This document shows positions 1-13,034 of a stretch of DNA of 64,000 nucleotides, in pieces (position 1 is the first letter of the stretch; the number at the start of each line of letters is the position of its first letter). A program made the translations under genes and the position numbers. The stretch comes from Takashimella koratensis (taxonomy: Eukaryota > Basidiomycota > Tremellomycetes > Trichosporonales > Tetragoniomycetaceae), in NCBI GenBank assembly GCA_003116875.1, contig BCKT01000013.1:558001-622000 (forward strand). Direction: 5' to 3'. The notes under the pieces were generated by a model. The model did no database searches. It saw only the letters and a program-made list of their open reading frames with translations, and had not been told where the DNA came from.

Positions 1-19
1 ATAGTCTTTGCGTAGATGC

Positions 20-810
20 TTAGAGGAGGAGCTTGGCGACACCGGCGGCACCGACGACAGCGAGGAGGGAAGAGGAGAGGACGACGGCGGGTGCAGCGGC
101 AGATTTGGAGGTGCTGACGGCGTTGGGGATGTCAGCGGTCGCGTTCGCGCTGGTCACGGTGAGCACGGTCCCGGTGGACGAGGCCGAGCTGGTCAGACCA
201 GTGATGGTGGTCGGGGTCGCCGCCTTGGACGAGGAAGAGGAAGAGCTCGAGGAGCTAGAGGTGGTGGACGAGGCGGAGTAGGTGATGTTGAACTGCGGAG
301 ACTGGGCGAGAATCGCAGCGTTCGCCTGGTTGGAAGCGACGAGGTTGATCTGGAACAAAGTACCGGTGGGCCAAGAGCCGCCGGGGTAGGTGACAGTAGC
401 TTGGTTGATGATATCCGCAGAGCCAGAGGACTGGTTGGCGATGAGAGTGACCGGGGAGTTGGTGAGGTAGCCGTTCTGGAGAAAGGTTAGCGCGAGGCAC
501 AGGCTCAACTTCAGGTAGGATAGGCACCCCTCTTAATACTGAGAAGAAAAGGCAATCTACCAAGACTAAATGCGACCAGAACAGAAGAGAGCAAGCCACA
601 CACGGCTGGTGAGGCTGGCAGTTGGGATGGCGGACTTACCTGGTTGATGAGCTGGACGGTAAAGTACTGTTGGTCAGTGCTGACCGCGGTCCACTCGATA
701 GTCTGGCTGAGGGTACCCGAGGACCAGACCGAGGTGTTGGTAGGGGAGACGACCTGGACGGCGGAGACGGAAGCGGCGAGGCCGAGGGCAAGAGCAGCGA
801 TGGCGAGCAT
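20..810 (-). CDS. GPI-anchored Kre9/Knh1-like cell-wall protein
   Basis: Two exons, 810-640 and 475-20, joined in phase 0 across a 164-base intron (donor GTAAGT, acceptor CTCCAG), giving 208 residues. The order is a cleavable signal peptide (residues 1-17, ending ASVSA), a short beta domain beginning VVSPTNTSVWSSG, a Ser run near residue 120, a Ser/Thr-rich stalk and a hydrophobic C-terminal tail ending VAKLLL without a polar end. That layout is typical of fungal Ser-Thr-rich GPI-anchored proteins with a Kre9/Knh1-like N-terminal domain. These are secreted, glycosylated and linked to the membrane or wall glucan; a role in wall assembly is inferred from the family only. The intron is longer than most here, so a small extra exon cannot be excluded. 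Confidence 0.8.
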
Positions 811-1679
811 GGTAGCGAGCGTGATTATGAGGCTAGGTAGTGTAAAGACCGAAAGAACGAATGGAGAATGTACAGACGAGTGATGATGAAGATGAGAGAT
901 GAGTTTGATGGCGAGGAGGGGTTACAAACAAACAACGGGATGTGTGTGTGTGTGTAGGTGGGCACTGTGTGTGAGGATATTTTGGTTATTTGTGTCGAAA
1001 CGCGCGCGTGGGATGGGACATGGGACGAGACAGGGCCAAAGGACGGGGAACAGATTCAGGGTCTCACAGTGTCCAAAGGACGGGGAAAGGCGATGCGGGG
1101 GTGGTCTGTGTGCCAAACTCAGGAACGCCACAGTCAGGGCGAACTCCCTTTGATCCAAATTCATCTCGTGACCCTGACCACCATGACCCATCATTCCATG
1201 TGCCCCACACGTTATTCCTTCCCCCCACTCAAGAGCCCCCTCACCCTCACCCGTCGGCCAGTGTCCAGCCTTCCAGCTCATCGTCTGCCCCATCTGCCCC
1301 ATTCCACCTGCTCCCCATCTCACCTTCACTCCCTTCCCCACCTCCTAACCCCACCCACCACCCCCAGCGCACAGCGCACCTTCATACCCTAGAGTCCCAC
1401 GCTTCAACACACCCGACCCCACCCGCGCCTCACCCATCATTGCGCACTTCGCCCCGTTCCCCCGCTCCCCCCGGTCCAACTTTCTCGGTCGATTGGCTCC
1501 ACGCTACAACGCTAACAACTCTACCTGGAATCACCTTCAACAAGGAAACGGACAAACTCCAACAAGGAAACGGTATAACGGTCAGATCGGTACTAGAATA
1601 CACCACGTAAACCAGATTCAATAAGAAACAAGAACAACCAAACCACAAACAGAAACACACACACAGATCAGCAGTAAAG
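811..1679. other. Divergent intergenic region, pyrimidine-rich
   Basis: This region separates the divergent starts of the wall-protein gene and vigilin. It holds a short TG repeat (about 941-955) and a long C/T-rich stretch (about 1190-1500) on the + strand leading to the vigilin start, as is common in fungal promoters of highly expressed genes. The open frames across it are low-complexity Pro/Ser/His readings and I do not call them genes. No clear TATA box. Confidence 0.5.
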
Positions 1680-4600
1680 ATGGCTTTCTCCGCTGCTGAA
1701 CTTCAAAGGGTGAGTCAAGAACCGAGCAACAGTAGTCAGCTCTCTGACAGTTTGTACAGAGGCACGAGCTCGAGGGTGCTCCCGACCCGTTCCCGTCGCT
1801 CGGTTTCGGGCCGGCCCCTGTCGCCCCGCGCGCGCCCAAGCCCTCGTCCTCGTCCTCGCCTGCCCCTGCCGCCGTCGACACCTCTTCCCAGGACGCCTTC
1901 CCGTCTCTCGGCGCCTCGTCCGCCCCGCCCAAGCCCGCTGCGTCCCTCTGGGCCGGTGCCGCCGCGTCTGCCGCCAAGAAGCCCGCCGCCGTCGCTGCTG
2001 CCGGCGGTCTCGGCCGGGGCGGTATCGTCTCCCACCCGTTCACCGAGACTTTCTCCATCCCCGCCGCCGACCTTGCTACGGGCAAGGTCGTTACCGAGAC
2101 GATGAAGAAAGTAACTGAGCAGACGGGCGCCGTCGTTGAGAGCAGCACGCAGATGCGTACGGGTCTCAAGACGTTCCACGTCAAGGCCGCCGACCAGAAG
2201 AAGCTCGCGCTTGCTCGCAAGCTCATCGAGCGCGGGCTGAGCAAGCCGACCACCCTCGAGGTGGAGGTTCCGATCAGCTCGATCGGCTCGATCATCGGTC
2301 CCAAGGGCGCTACGCTCAAGGCTATAACCGAGGCTACTGGCTGCAAGATTGACATCCCGCGTCGCGACTCGCTCCCGGCTTGGGACGGTGCGAACGGTGA
2401 CGCCGATGAGGACGAGGACGACGAGCCCTCGGTCACGATCACCGTTAGCGGTCCCTCGGCTGCCTGCGCTGACGCCCGTACCCGCCTCCTCGCTTCTGTC
2501 ACCCAGAAACCCGTGACGACGTCGCTCAAGACCATCCCCTCCACGCACTACCTCTTCATCGCGGGCCCCCGGGGTTCCAAGTCAAAGCAGCTCGAGGAGG
2601 AGTTTGACGTCAAGGTCCACATCCCGCCGCCGGCTGTCTGGAAGGCGCTCGAGCGTGGTGGCGAGGAGGATGCCGAGGCTACCACTGAGCGCGACTTGTC
2701 TATCAAGGTCAAGGGTGACAGGGAGAAGGTCAAGCTCGCCGTCGCTGAAATCCAGAAACGATACACTGCGCTCGTTGCAGACCTCCGCGAGGTCAAGGTT
2801 TCGATCCCCAAGCGCCAGCACCGCTTCCTCGTCGGTACCGCCGCAGACGACATTCTCACGCAGACTCAATGCATCGTTGAGCTCGCGCCAATCGAGGACC
2901 CTTCAGACGCATGCACCATCAGCGGACCCCAGTCTGGTCTCGGCGCCGCGCTCGGTCTTGTCATGGAGAAGGCTAACGCTGTGTCGGTCGACTTGATCGA
3001 CGTCGGCGCAATCCACCGCTCCGAGCCGCTGTCGCACGCCAAGAGCGTCGTCAAGTACCTCCAGCGCTCGTCCCGCCTCCGTTCTATCGCCGACAAGCAC
3101 GCCGTCAAGGTATACCCGCCCCTTCCGGGGTCGATCGCCGCGGGCAACGTGGCCATCGAGATTGTCGGTGAGGACAAGGCGGCTGTCAGCAAAGCGAGGG
3201 ACGAGATTACTGCCGCTGTCAAGGACGTCGGACCGGCTGCTGTTGGTATCGTCGAGATCGACCCGATCGTCCACAGCCTCTTGATCGGGAAGAAGGGGAC
3301 CAAGATTGCCCAGTTCGAGTCGGCCAACAAGGTCGCGACCGTCTTCCCGCTCGCGTCTGAGGAGTCGAGTGAGGTTGGGCTTGTCTACGCGGGCCCGATC
3401 GACTCATTGCCGGCGGACAAGAAGGCGCGTGACGCTCAGCTCAAGTCGGTCGTTGCGGCTGCTGCTGCGGCGCTGGCCGAGCTCGCCAAGGGCGCAGCGG
3501 ACATCAAGACCGAGACGATGGACGTGGACAAGAAGTGGCACCGATTCATCATTGGCCAGGGTGGTACGGTCCTCAACGCCTTGATTGGCGAGGACCAGCT
3601 TGTCAACGTCAAAGTCGCCGACAATGGAGTGGTCGTCCGTGGGCCTTCGTCTGAGGTCGACCGTGTCGTCGCTTCAATCAACCAGATTGTCGAGGACGCC
3701 AAGAACGACGATATCATCAATGGCCATACTGCCGAGTTCACCGTCGACAAGAAACACGTACCTCACCTCGTCGGACAGTCCGGCGCAGCAATCAACAAGC
3801 TTCGCGAGTCCCTCGGTGTCAAGATCAACTTTGACGACGAGAAATCTGGTTCCAAAGTCGCTTGCAAAGTCGTCGGTCGTAAAGAGGCTGTCGAGGAAGC
3901 CAAGCGTCGACTTGTTGCTCAGATTGAGAAACTCGAGGATGAGACGACGGAGATTGTCAAGATCAAGCGAGAGATTCAGCCGGCTTTGATTGGTGCGGGC
4001 GGGAAATACGCGATCCGACTCGAGGAGAAGTATGGTGTCAAGTTGTCGTTCCCTCGTGATAAGGAGGGGGCGGCCGGTGCCAAGCCGGACGAAGTGACGA
4101 TCCGCGGTGGGAAGAAGGGAGTTGCATCGGCTAAAGCGGAACTCCTCGAGGCCGCAGCGTTCGAGACCGAGTCACGCCAGTCAGCGACATTCACCGTCCC
4201 GTCCAAGTCGATCGCGGTGATTGTGGGTAAATCAGGTGCGACGATTAACGCGATCAAAGATGATACTGGCGCTCAGATCGATATTGACAAGACTGCTTCG
4301 GCGGACGATAAGACGACTGTCACTGTCCGCGGAGACAAGAAGGCGATTGCCGCTGCCAAGGCTGCGATCTTGGCCGTTGTCGATGAGATGGGAGACGAAG
4401 TTACCGTCTTGCTCACTGTGGAGCAAAAGTACCACCGAACTCTGATTGGGCAAGGCGGGCAGAAGTTGCGCGAGACCGTCTCTGCCTGTGGTGGGGACAG
4501 CAAGCAGGCTGGATTGATCACCTTCCCGCGCGCAGGCGACGAGACCACCGACCAGGTCAAGCTTAGGGGTGACAGGAAACTCGTTGAGAAGATCAAGGAG

Positions 4601-5780
4601 GAGATTGAGAAACAGGTCAAGGTCTTGAAGGAAACTGTCGTTTTCGGTGTCGCGGTCCCAGCGGCCAACCATGCGACCAAGATCGGACGAGGTGGGAGCG
4701 CGTTGCAGGATTTACAGAGAAAGACGAACACTGCGTGAGTGAAAGCTAGATCTTGTGGGCTTGTCGATGAGAGGGGAGAGAGGGTTTGGAAGCGAGAGAC
4801 GGGATAGAAACGTAGTAATAGACTTTGCTAACTCGACGTGACCTCAAACAGGATCCACTTCCCCGGTTCGCGTCAATACGGCTCTGTTGGGGAGATTGAT
4901 AACGCCTCGGACCTTGCTTCTACCGACGCTGCGGACATTGTCAAGGTGATCGGAACCAAAGATGCCGTTACCGCTGCCGCTGCTGTCCTCTCCGCTCCTG
5001 TCGCTGAGCGCCGCTCCGACTCTCGTGGTGGGCCCGGTGGTGCTGGAGGCCGCGGAACCCCGGACATGGCGTCCAAGACTCTCTCTATCCCTTCGAAATA
5101 CTACCACGCGATCGCGGACCAGGCGAACTTGATCCGCCAGATCCGAGGGGTAGGCGGGTACTTGACCATGCCTACTGCTCCGCTCAAGGTCCGGCCCACA
5201 CCGACTAATGGGAACGGGAACGGGGATATCGCAGCGAAGACGGCGAGGATTGATCTTGATGCGGGAGAGGAAGAGACGGAGGAAGGCGAGTGGGAGTTGA
5301 GGGAGAATTACACAGCAGGTGGGGAGGAGGAACTGGAGTGGGTCGTTAGGGCGAAAGAGGAGGATTTGGACAAGGCTGCATCGGTGCTTGAGAAGGCTCT
5401 GAAACAGGCTCAATCTGCAACACATGGTAAGTGGTTTGGACCGGGGAAGGGAGATTTGAAGAAAAGAAGAAGCGTCGGAAAAATTAAGGAAAGGCCAGGA
5501 GCTGACATTGGCATAGTCGGTCTCCTTACTGGTCTCCCCCGCGCCGCGTTCCCGCGTATCATCGGGTCCAAGGGTGCCACCATTACCAGGCTCCGCGCTG
5601 ACACTGGTGCCGATATCAACGTCGGTAAAGAGGACGACTTGATCACTATCACTGGTGGTGAGTTTTAATTGTATTAGACTAGGTTCCTAGATTGGAGTCA
5701 TGCTGATTGTGTGAATTACAGATAAAGAGTCGGTCCTTCAGGCCAAGGAAGCGATCCTCCAGATCGTCTCACGCAGGTAG
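1680..5780 (+). CDS. SCP160: Vigilin / Scp160-type multi-KH RNA-binding protein
   Basis: Five exons: 1680-1709, 1760-4734, 4852-5426, 5517-5657, 5722-5780; all phases fit and give 1,259 residues, close to yeast Scp160 (about 1,220). The protein is an array of KH domains. Intact GXXG loops include GPKG, GPRG, GKKG, GQGG, GQSG, GAGG, GKSG, GQGG, GRGG and GSKG, in order. A few repeats have lost the loop (for example GTAA and the repeat near DQANLIRQ), as is usual in vigilins. Residues 11-100 are Ala/Pro/Ser-rich. Vigilins bind mRNA and polysomes, often at the ER, and affect translation and ploidy maintenance. The start is fixed by a 30-base first exon (MAFSAAELQR) followed by GTGAGT. Confidence 0.93.
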
Positions 5781-6102
5781 ACGGCGTAGCCCGGGACTAG
5801 CTAGGGTGGAGTCGAAAGATGGTCAGGATAGGGGTTAGACTCGATCATTGAAACATCGATATATCTTACAATCTCCCAAAATAACGTTCTTGCTCTTGCC
5901 TTTGCCTTGCACGAAATGAACAGACTTTGCATGCTTGATCTACGTTTCACGAGGGTCCTTACTTACTGCCATCCTCTCAGCTTTCAAAAGCTCTCTCAGA
6001 TAGCTCACAGCTCTCAGAAGAAAGATGTGCTACGCTCAACGACCACGCAATCTTCACCTTACCCTATCGCTCACCCCCTTCGCTCAAGGTCCGCGCTACG
6101 CG

Positions 6103-7515
6103 CTACGCACTCGCGGCCGGCGCGGTCCACCTCCACATCCCCCACCCCAAAGCTCCATCACTCTCTGCGTAAATCTCTTCAAGCTTATCGCCCTTTTCCA
6201 CTGCCGCAGCAGCCACGACGAGTGGGAAGAAATGTTCAGGTGTCGGGTGAGCTTGTCGATACATTGGGTGCCTGAACAGTTGGATCACGTTTTCGAGTGG
6301 TTGTTGGGAAGATTGGAGAGCAGAAGTTACGGCAGACATGAAGATGGGGCCGTAGGAAGTGGTCGAACCAAAGCCTGAGGATCATGTCAGTAAGGTATAG
6401 ACGATTGAGAGGATGGAGATTGAAAGAGGAATAGGAGCTTGGGGAGGAACTCAAGGATTGGAGTTGGATACGCTGGACTCACGAAAGTCTCGAAGGTTGT
6501 GTACGACCTGACCTGTGCCCATGATCCCGTACCCTTGAGCTCTCAGACTAGCGAGAGCACGACCAAGTTTGGCACAGCTAACTGGGCTGGAATCACCAGG
6601 CAAGGAAACCTGAACGATCGGGATGGATGTCTTTTGGTCCTCGAACGCAACGATGAACGGGACCCAGACGCCGTGATCGAGTCCTCGCCTAAGTCATCCC
6701 GATTCAGCATCAAGAGAGAAAAGAAGAGAAACTCAAGAGATTCGACCCATTGATGCAGAGGACTCTTTGACTCACTTCTCAGTCTTCACGCTCATCCCGG
6801 ATCCCGAGAGAGCAGTCTTGATCTCGGATACCATCTCGGGCGACCCTCGACTTTTGAAGACTTGTTTGTAGTATTTATCTGGAAAGCCGTAAAAGTCATA
6901 AACCATTGGGTTGGTAGTATCTTCGTTAACTAGTTAGATCAGTTTCAGTATAGCTCCAGCTCCGGGAACGGCGAATAAGATCGCAAGAGTAAGAAGGGAA
7001 GAGAGAGAAACGGTTTGGCGTCTTGGACGCACTCAGGATGGTATCCGACTCGTCGGGATTCTCCCAGTGGGCAGAGACAACAACAAGCCCACGCGGGTTC
7101 GCAGCCTCTACCATCTTCCCATACCGTTTCCAGGCCTCGTACGGTCCTGTCCCCGTAGCAAACATGGTAGGCGGGCCCTGTAGAGAGTCAACATGTGCTC
7201 ACACCGGTTGCCCAGCAGAGTTGGACTCACGCCGTGGGAGAGGAAGTAGACGTCGCCTTTGGGGAAGGTCATGTTGGGTAAAGTAGAAGCGGCGAGTGAA
7301 GAGGAAGAGGTTGTAGAAGTAGTAGAGATGGTAGAGGGCGAGTGGAAGCGAGAAAGACGAGCAGCAATCGTTGAGCGGATTGAGGAGAGCTCGGAGATGA
7401 GCGGTCGAGTTTGGGAGAGTATCGTGCTGGTGGTGGTTGAGACTGGAGTGAAGTAAATGGCGACGACGACGGTGAGCGCGGAGATGAATGCGATCAAAGC
7501 GGCGCGAGGAGGCAT
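6103..7515 (-). CDS. LigB/DODA-type extradiol aromatic ring-opening dioxygenase with N-terminal membrane anchor
   Basis: Five exons, 7515-7231, 7177-7033, 6929-6776, 6688-6483, 6374-6103, all in phase; 353 residues. Family signatures are present in order: FLSHGGPPTMF, VVSAHWE, YDFYGFP, RGLDHGVWVPF (a metal-ligand His), GTGQVVHNLRDF and RHPTPEHFFP-like spacing (AHPTPEHFFPLVVA). Class III extradiol dioxygenases of the 4,5-DOPA-dioxygenase group use non-haem Fe(II), or bind Zn, to open catechol-type rings; the substrate here is unknown. The first 75 or so residues precede the catalytic domain and contain a hydrophobic segment (ALIAFISALTVVVAIYF) then a Ser/Thr-rich linker, so the enzyme is probably membrane-tethered or secretory. 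It ends tail-to-tail with vigilin. Confidence 0.88.
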
Positions 7516-8426
7516 GAGCCGGGCGGGGGCCGGGGGGGTTGAGGCTGATTGAACAGTGGAGGTGGGTCGGGAAAGATGTGGGGAGTTGTCGATTTGTTTA
7601 CAAATTGCGCACTGGCTTTATAGTTGTCTGTCTATCTGGTCGGATCAGTCAGACGTTACATTGTTATTATCAATCCCAACGACGTAGGATCCGGCGGTAC
7701 TTGAGCTATCCCTGTGCTGTTCTGTCCTGTGTCCATTGGCATCTTGTTGATCTGCATCCAGCGGCCACCGAGCAGCACCAAGCACTAGCAGCAGCAACGT
7801 TGTCGCTGAGTGAGCAATCTTGCTATGTCTTTTGTCTTTCCGCCGGATATCCACCCGGGACCCTCGAGAGTTGTCAACCCATGAGAGATATTAGTCACCA
7901 CTGAGAACTCAGGGTCGATTCAAAGGTTTACTAAACTCAGTTCCATGGGTCACTATTTCTCACACCGCCTAGAAACTCTTCAAAGTGGCGTTTCAATGCC
8001 AACGCGGGCGGGGGGCGTGGCAAAGGACCCCAGGCCATGATGGTGGTCATCATTCAACGATACACACAACAGACATTGCGCCCTCGTCGTATCCCTGCCT
8101 CCTCTCCCCTTCCCCCTCGCGTATATCCCTCCCCCTGGCCCTGGCATGTTTCTCATTGTGCATAACCCATAACCCTAGTGGCATCAGCGCCATCACCCCA
8201 TCATCCAACCTCGCTCCTCATGTCGACGTCGTCTATCGTCTATTGTCCTCTACCCCTCCTCCCTCCTCCCTTCCTCCCTGGGTTGCTCCGACCCCATTGA
8301 TCCTTGGTCATCGGGTCTTGGTCTCCATCCACGTTCTATATCTTCACCGACACCACAGCACAATACGACCCGGGTCGGACCCGTCTTTCTCTTCTCGCTT
8401 CTCGCTTGTATACCCGCACCACTCCA
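7516..8426. other. Divergent intergenic region
   Basis: About 0.9 kb between the divergent starts of the dioxygenase and the acylated-protein gene. The right half is C/T-rich. Several open frames cross it, but all are low-complexity and none has a domain I recognise. Confidence 0.4.
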
Positions 8427-11400
8427 ATGGGCGTGTGCTGTTCATCAGTGAGTCCTACCTCCAAGCGAGGCACTTGCGCCTCGCCATTACCTTCCCCGTG
8501 ACCCCTGATGGGCGTTCTTCAACCACCTTCCCTTCTCTCACTCTTTGCTCTTTGCTCTTTGCCAGCCTCCTTCTCTCACCTCCCCTTCCTCCTCTCTCTC
8601 TCTCTTCCCATTTTCCCTCTACCTCATCGTCTCTCTCGCTCTCTCGCTCTCTCGCCCTCTCTCTCTATCTTGGTACTCACCCACGCCATTGCCCAACAGC
8701 ACAACCACAGCCCATACGATCCCGATTACTGCTGCGACGACTGTACCTGCGAGCAGTGCGAGTGCTGCTACTACTGCTGTCTCGACCGGAGGGTATACGA
8801 CCGGCGAGTCCGAGTGTTCGGTGGGGGTGTCGGTGAGTATCTCTTCCTTGTCGACCCCCCTTACCCCCCCCCCCCCCTCCCCCCTCAGCCCGGATCATCA
8901 TCTAACCATTTACTGACACCCTACCTCAGTGATCCCACCCGCACCCCAACTGCCTATCCAACCCATCATCATCCAACAACCCCAGCCTCTCCCACCTCCA
9001 TTCATCCAATACCCTTCTTTCTACCCACCTCACCCTCTCCAGCGGTCCGCAGCCTACCGACCTTCACCGACCCCTTACCCTTCGTTCCGACTGGGTCCCG
9101 CTGCGCCTCCACCTGCACCTCCTATCAACCTCAGCTCCGTCCCACACCTCTCGCGCCACCCATCATTGTCCGTGTCCGCCGATCCGCCTTATCCACACAT
9201 CCACGCCCACGCCCTCGCTCACAGCCACGAACACGCCCAAACCCACGGCCACGGCCAGCCCCCAGCCCCCGGTTCTGACCCGGCAGCGCCTCTTGAATAC
9301 CCGCCTCGCTCTCGAAGACACTCTTACGACGTCCCCTCGAGGTCACACGCTCACGAATACTACACAGCTCACGATCGTGTCCCCACCCCACCTGCCCCTC
9401 GCCGCTCTCGAGAGTTGAACGCCAGCCCATCTAACTTAGACCGCGCCTCTCGACCTGTAGACACCCGCCACTTATCCGCACCGGTCCCTCTCTACCCTAC
9501 TCGTCGGTCACTGGACGATCCCACCAACCTCTATCCCATCGCAGAAGGCAGGCAACACAGCCATCCACCCAGTCACACCGTTCAAGATAACTATGAGCAG
9601 CCTGGTCAAGAAGGAAACGGAGAATACGAGTACCGACCCGCCCACCGAAACCGCACCCACTCGTTCCACTGAATCAACGCGCCCACACACTCCCAACTCC
9701 CGTATTCTCGCCGGCCACGCAGTTGAACGAGACCCCAGCTCTACCACCCATCCTAAACCTACATCCCCTTCATCTACCTCCTCTCCTCACCCGCCTCGTC
9801 CGCCTCGCCGACTCAAGCCCAAAGTGAAGGTCACCGGTCTCTCCAACAAAGAAACCGTTTACCCCTCCGTCGACGCACACAAAGCCGCTTTCAGCATGGA
9901 GCGCGACGACAACCCTCTCCACCGCCGTTGCCCAACCCCCCACGTCTCCAAGTCCCGGGCGACCAAAATCTCCAATATGCACAAGACGAGCGAGACCTCT
10001 CTTCGTAGCAAAGTCTCTTTCGACTCGACGCGGTCGCGCAGAACCGAGGGGGCAGGCACCGGTGCGAGCGGAGACGAAGGGGACGACGAAGGTCGCAGTG
10101 ATGGAGCCACGATTGGGCCGTGGGATCCGGTGTTTGGAGGGTCACAGGGGATCGGTCCAGCCGGGGAAGCAATCGAAGTCATTGGGCTGGGAAGGAAGAA
10201 ACCCCGCCATAGGGTGTTTCAAGCAGAGATGCTCAAGCCTGCCCTCCGCTCAACCTCACGCTCATTCATTGCTGATAAGCCGCTGCCGAGCCGACCGATC
10301 TCCTACGTCGCGCCCTTTGTCGACGGACTCGTTCACCGACCAGGCCATTCTCACCCCCATCCCCCACCCAGCAGCCAGAGACACCACCATCACCGCGACG
10401 CGGACCTCGATTACGAGCGAAGTGCTCACGGTCGTCGTTCCGCCAACGTCTACGGCCACTCTCGGCACGCATCTCACCAGCCCACCCCTTCCGCCTCTAC
10501 CTCCTCTTTCTTCCCTACAATCTACCCGTCGCGCACTCGTCCGTCTAGCTCGCAAGGCCTCCGCGGGCTATTTGCGTCGCTCACCATTGACCGGCCATCG
10601 CGGCGTATTCTCCCCGCCGAGGACCTGTTCACGTACCTCCGCCTGGCTGAGATGCCTGTCTGGGAGAACTGGCCCCCCTCCGGCCCCGAAGTGAGGGCAA
10701 AGTCGAGTTTGTCGTTTTTCGGGAGAAGTGGGGAGAGGAAAGGGATAGAAGCGATGGGGTGGGAGTGGATGAGGAGACTCGAAGGGGCGGAACATGGACG
10801 CATGGCAGGAAGGGCTCTGAGGGTATGGGAACCAGCGGGCAAGTGGTGGGAGACGGGGATTTTGGAATGTGAGTGGGTTCAAAGGGAGAAGTGCTGACGA
10901 ACGAATAGTCCAGGATGACAATGTGCCGTCGCATCCGATCGACCCGGCGAACCGATGGGGCCAGCAGTGAGTCTCGGCTGTGAAGCGAAGATTCTTTAGC
11001 CATTACTCACATCATTACAGGGTCTTTGCACTGGCTGCCGACGGCTTCGACACGCTCGAATACTACGATGACAACCGGCTTGGACCGGACCACGGTCTTC
11101 TCAGTTGGCTGACTGGCTCTATCCTCCAAACCGCGGTCTCTGCTCTCCACATGCTTCGATACTCTGCCAACGCCTTCACTTTCCACCTCATCCCATCTCC
11201 TATCCCTCCCTACGCCGAGGGGTCTGACCTCTCGCCTTCCTCACCTACCAGCCCCAGTGGCGGTCACGGCCGGCACGGGCTTTGGGAGGGTTTCGGCTCC
11301 CTCGTCTTAGTTAGCAAGAGCGACAACGCGGACCGCGCTATGATCCTTCAAGTTCGACCGCCGGATATCCTGACTTCGAGCGCAATGAAGGAACTTGCAA

Positions 11401-12388
11401 GACCTTCGAGAGCAGAAGGGTGGTGGCATTTCCCACCAGAGGGTTGTTGTGGAGATGCAGGTCAGGCAAACCTCGTACAGGCCCAGACATATGATGAGTG
11501 TCTACAGAATCAGGTGTTTTTCTTCGCTATCACGAATTTGAAACAATGGGTCTTTGGGCAGTTTGTAAGTGATCCCTTTCATAAGACCAAGGCAAGCTTT
11601 CAGCACGGAAGGTGGTCAGATTGAGCGTGGGAATGTGTGAACTGGGGAGAGATGCTGACTCTTGCTCGATGTCAGAACTCGACGTATACGAAAGCGACTC
11701 TTGGACCTGTGATCGAGCGCCGAGATCGGGACCCGAGCGTTCTCCAAGCGCTCACAACGTGGCTCATTCGTTCCGTCGACGAGGTAAGTGGCTAGAAACC
11801 GTCTTCTCACCCCCAGTCTTCCATCGAACATAACCATCGTCACCACACTTTCACTCGCTAACAACGCTTCAGCGCCCGAGGGCAGAGGAACAAGCAATGT
11901 ATGGTCCACCGCCGATCCACCACACGCACCAACCTTCCCGTCGAGCCTCGGCTTCTCGTCACTCCCGTCGACCTAGCACAGGCACCGGCAACGGGAACAC
12001 CAACTACGATTTCGGGTACCCTCAACCATCGACCAACGGCGTCCAAGTCCCCCCGTACGCTGCGACACCGGCACCGGGTCTACCAGGGTACCACGACGCG
12101 ATGTCTGGTATGCCTGGACCCCCGCATATCGGTCAAATGTCGCAAATGCCGAGCATGTCACAGATCCCCCAAATGTCGAACATGTCCAACCTGGGCCAAC
12201 TGCAGGCACCTGCACCACCGGGATCACCGTTCGGACCGGGACCGAACCAACAAATGGGACAGATGGGGTATGGGACTTGGTCATCTGGATCAGGGAGGGG
12301 GTTTAGTCCGATTTCAACACCGTATGGTGGAGGGGTCAGTTGGTATGCGGGCTCGAATGGGTTTTGGCCGGGGATGCGTGGGATCTGA
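8427..12388 (+). CDS. Large basidiomycete protein with predicted dual-acylated, Cys-rich N-terminus; function unknown
   Basis: Eight exons: 8427-8447, 8700-8832, 8930-9456, 9545-10868, 10909-10966, 11021-11564, 11676-11783, 11873-12388; phases all fit; 1,076 residues. The protein starts MGVCCSS, a classic N-myristoylation plus palmitoylation pattern (Gly2, Cys4, Cys5, Ser6), followed by a dense Cys cluster (CCDDCTCEQCECCYYCC). A long Pro/His/Ser-rich disordered region follows. The only folded-looking part is near residues 640-900 (WGQQVFALAADGFDTLEYY, WVFGQFNSTYTKATLGPVI). The tail is Gly/Met/Pro/Gln-rich. I do not recognise the family. The 88-base intron at 9457-9544 is the weakest: it reads partly like coding sequence, but the frame changes there and GTAGAC/GCAG fit. 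Confidence 0.72.
8864..8877 (+). repeat. C14 homopolymer inside an intron
   Basis: Run of 14 C within intron 2 of the acylated-protein gene; one of several long G/C homopolymers in this window. Confidence 0.9.
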
Positions 12389-13034
12389 ACAGGTGGCTAA
12401 GGATTATGAGGAGAAGGGAAAGAGGCAGGGAAAGGGGGAACGACGAAAGGGAAGGGGGGAGGGAAGGGCGAGGAGGGGGGGGAAGACGAAGTGGAGAGGG
12501 AAGTGTCATGTCAGCAGGTCTGAATGGATGAGGTGGTCTTGAAAGGGATGGATAGGGTAAGACAAGAAGTTCAGTAATGATTGAAACGTGTTGAAAAAGT
12601 ATCTCTCTAGATTCTTTCCCTCTTCATATCTCCCTGGTCAATCCGATCCGATCCGATCGGTTAGCTATTATTGATACATACATTCGCCGAGAGAAAAAAT
12701 CGTAATTCCCTCCGTGTCTTGCCAAGTCCGAAACTCCGAGTCTGAGTTCTAGCTGAGTAGCTGGGTAGCTGGATAGCTGGGTAGCTGGGTAGCTGGGTAG
12801 CTGGGTGTATAGGTTGAAGGGTGGGTGGAGGTGGAGGTGTACGCGAAGTAGTGCTGAATGAATGAATGAGGAAGTAATGACCAATGACCAATGACAAATG
12901 ACCAACGACTCATCGCGAATGAACGAAAAGTCGGTAGAAACGTAGTACCACCCGAAGTGAGAAGGATGAAAAGGTGTGGGAAAAAAGGTTTGATTGAGGA
13001 AAAGAGGTGAGAAGCTTGCAGTGTGTAAAGTGGA
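12389..13034. other. Convergent intergenic region with 8-base tandem repeat
   Basis: 3' flanks of the acylated-protein gene and the mL60 gene, which end tail-to-tail. No gene is supported. It holds the 8-base repeat listed separately. Confidence 0.5.
12751..12806 (+). repeat. Tandem repeat, 8-base unit AGCTGGGT, seven copies
   Basis: Seven head-to-tail units; the first reads AGCTGAGT and the third AGCTGGAT, the others are identical. It lies in the convergent intergenic space. Confidence 0.95.

Noticed and set aside
990..1610. Open frame of 206 codons before vigilin
   Set aside because: Pro/His/Ser low complexity in the promoter region; no motif, no splice logic.
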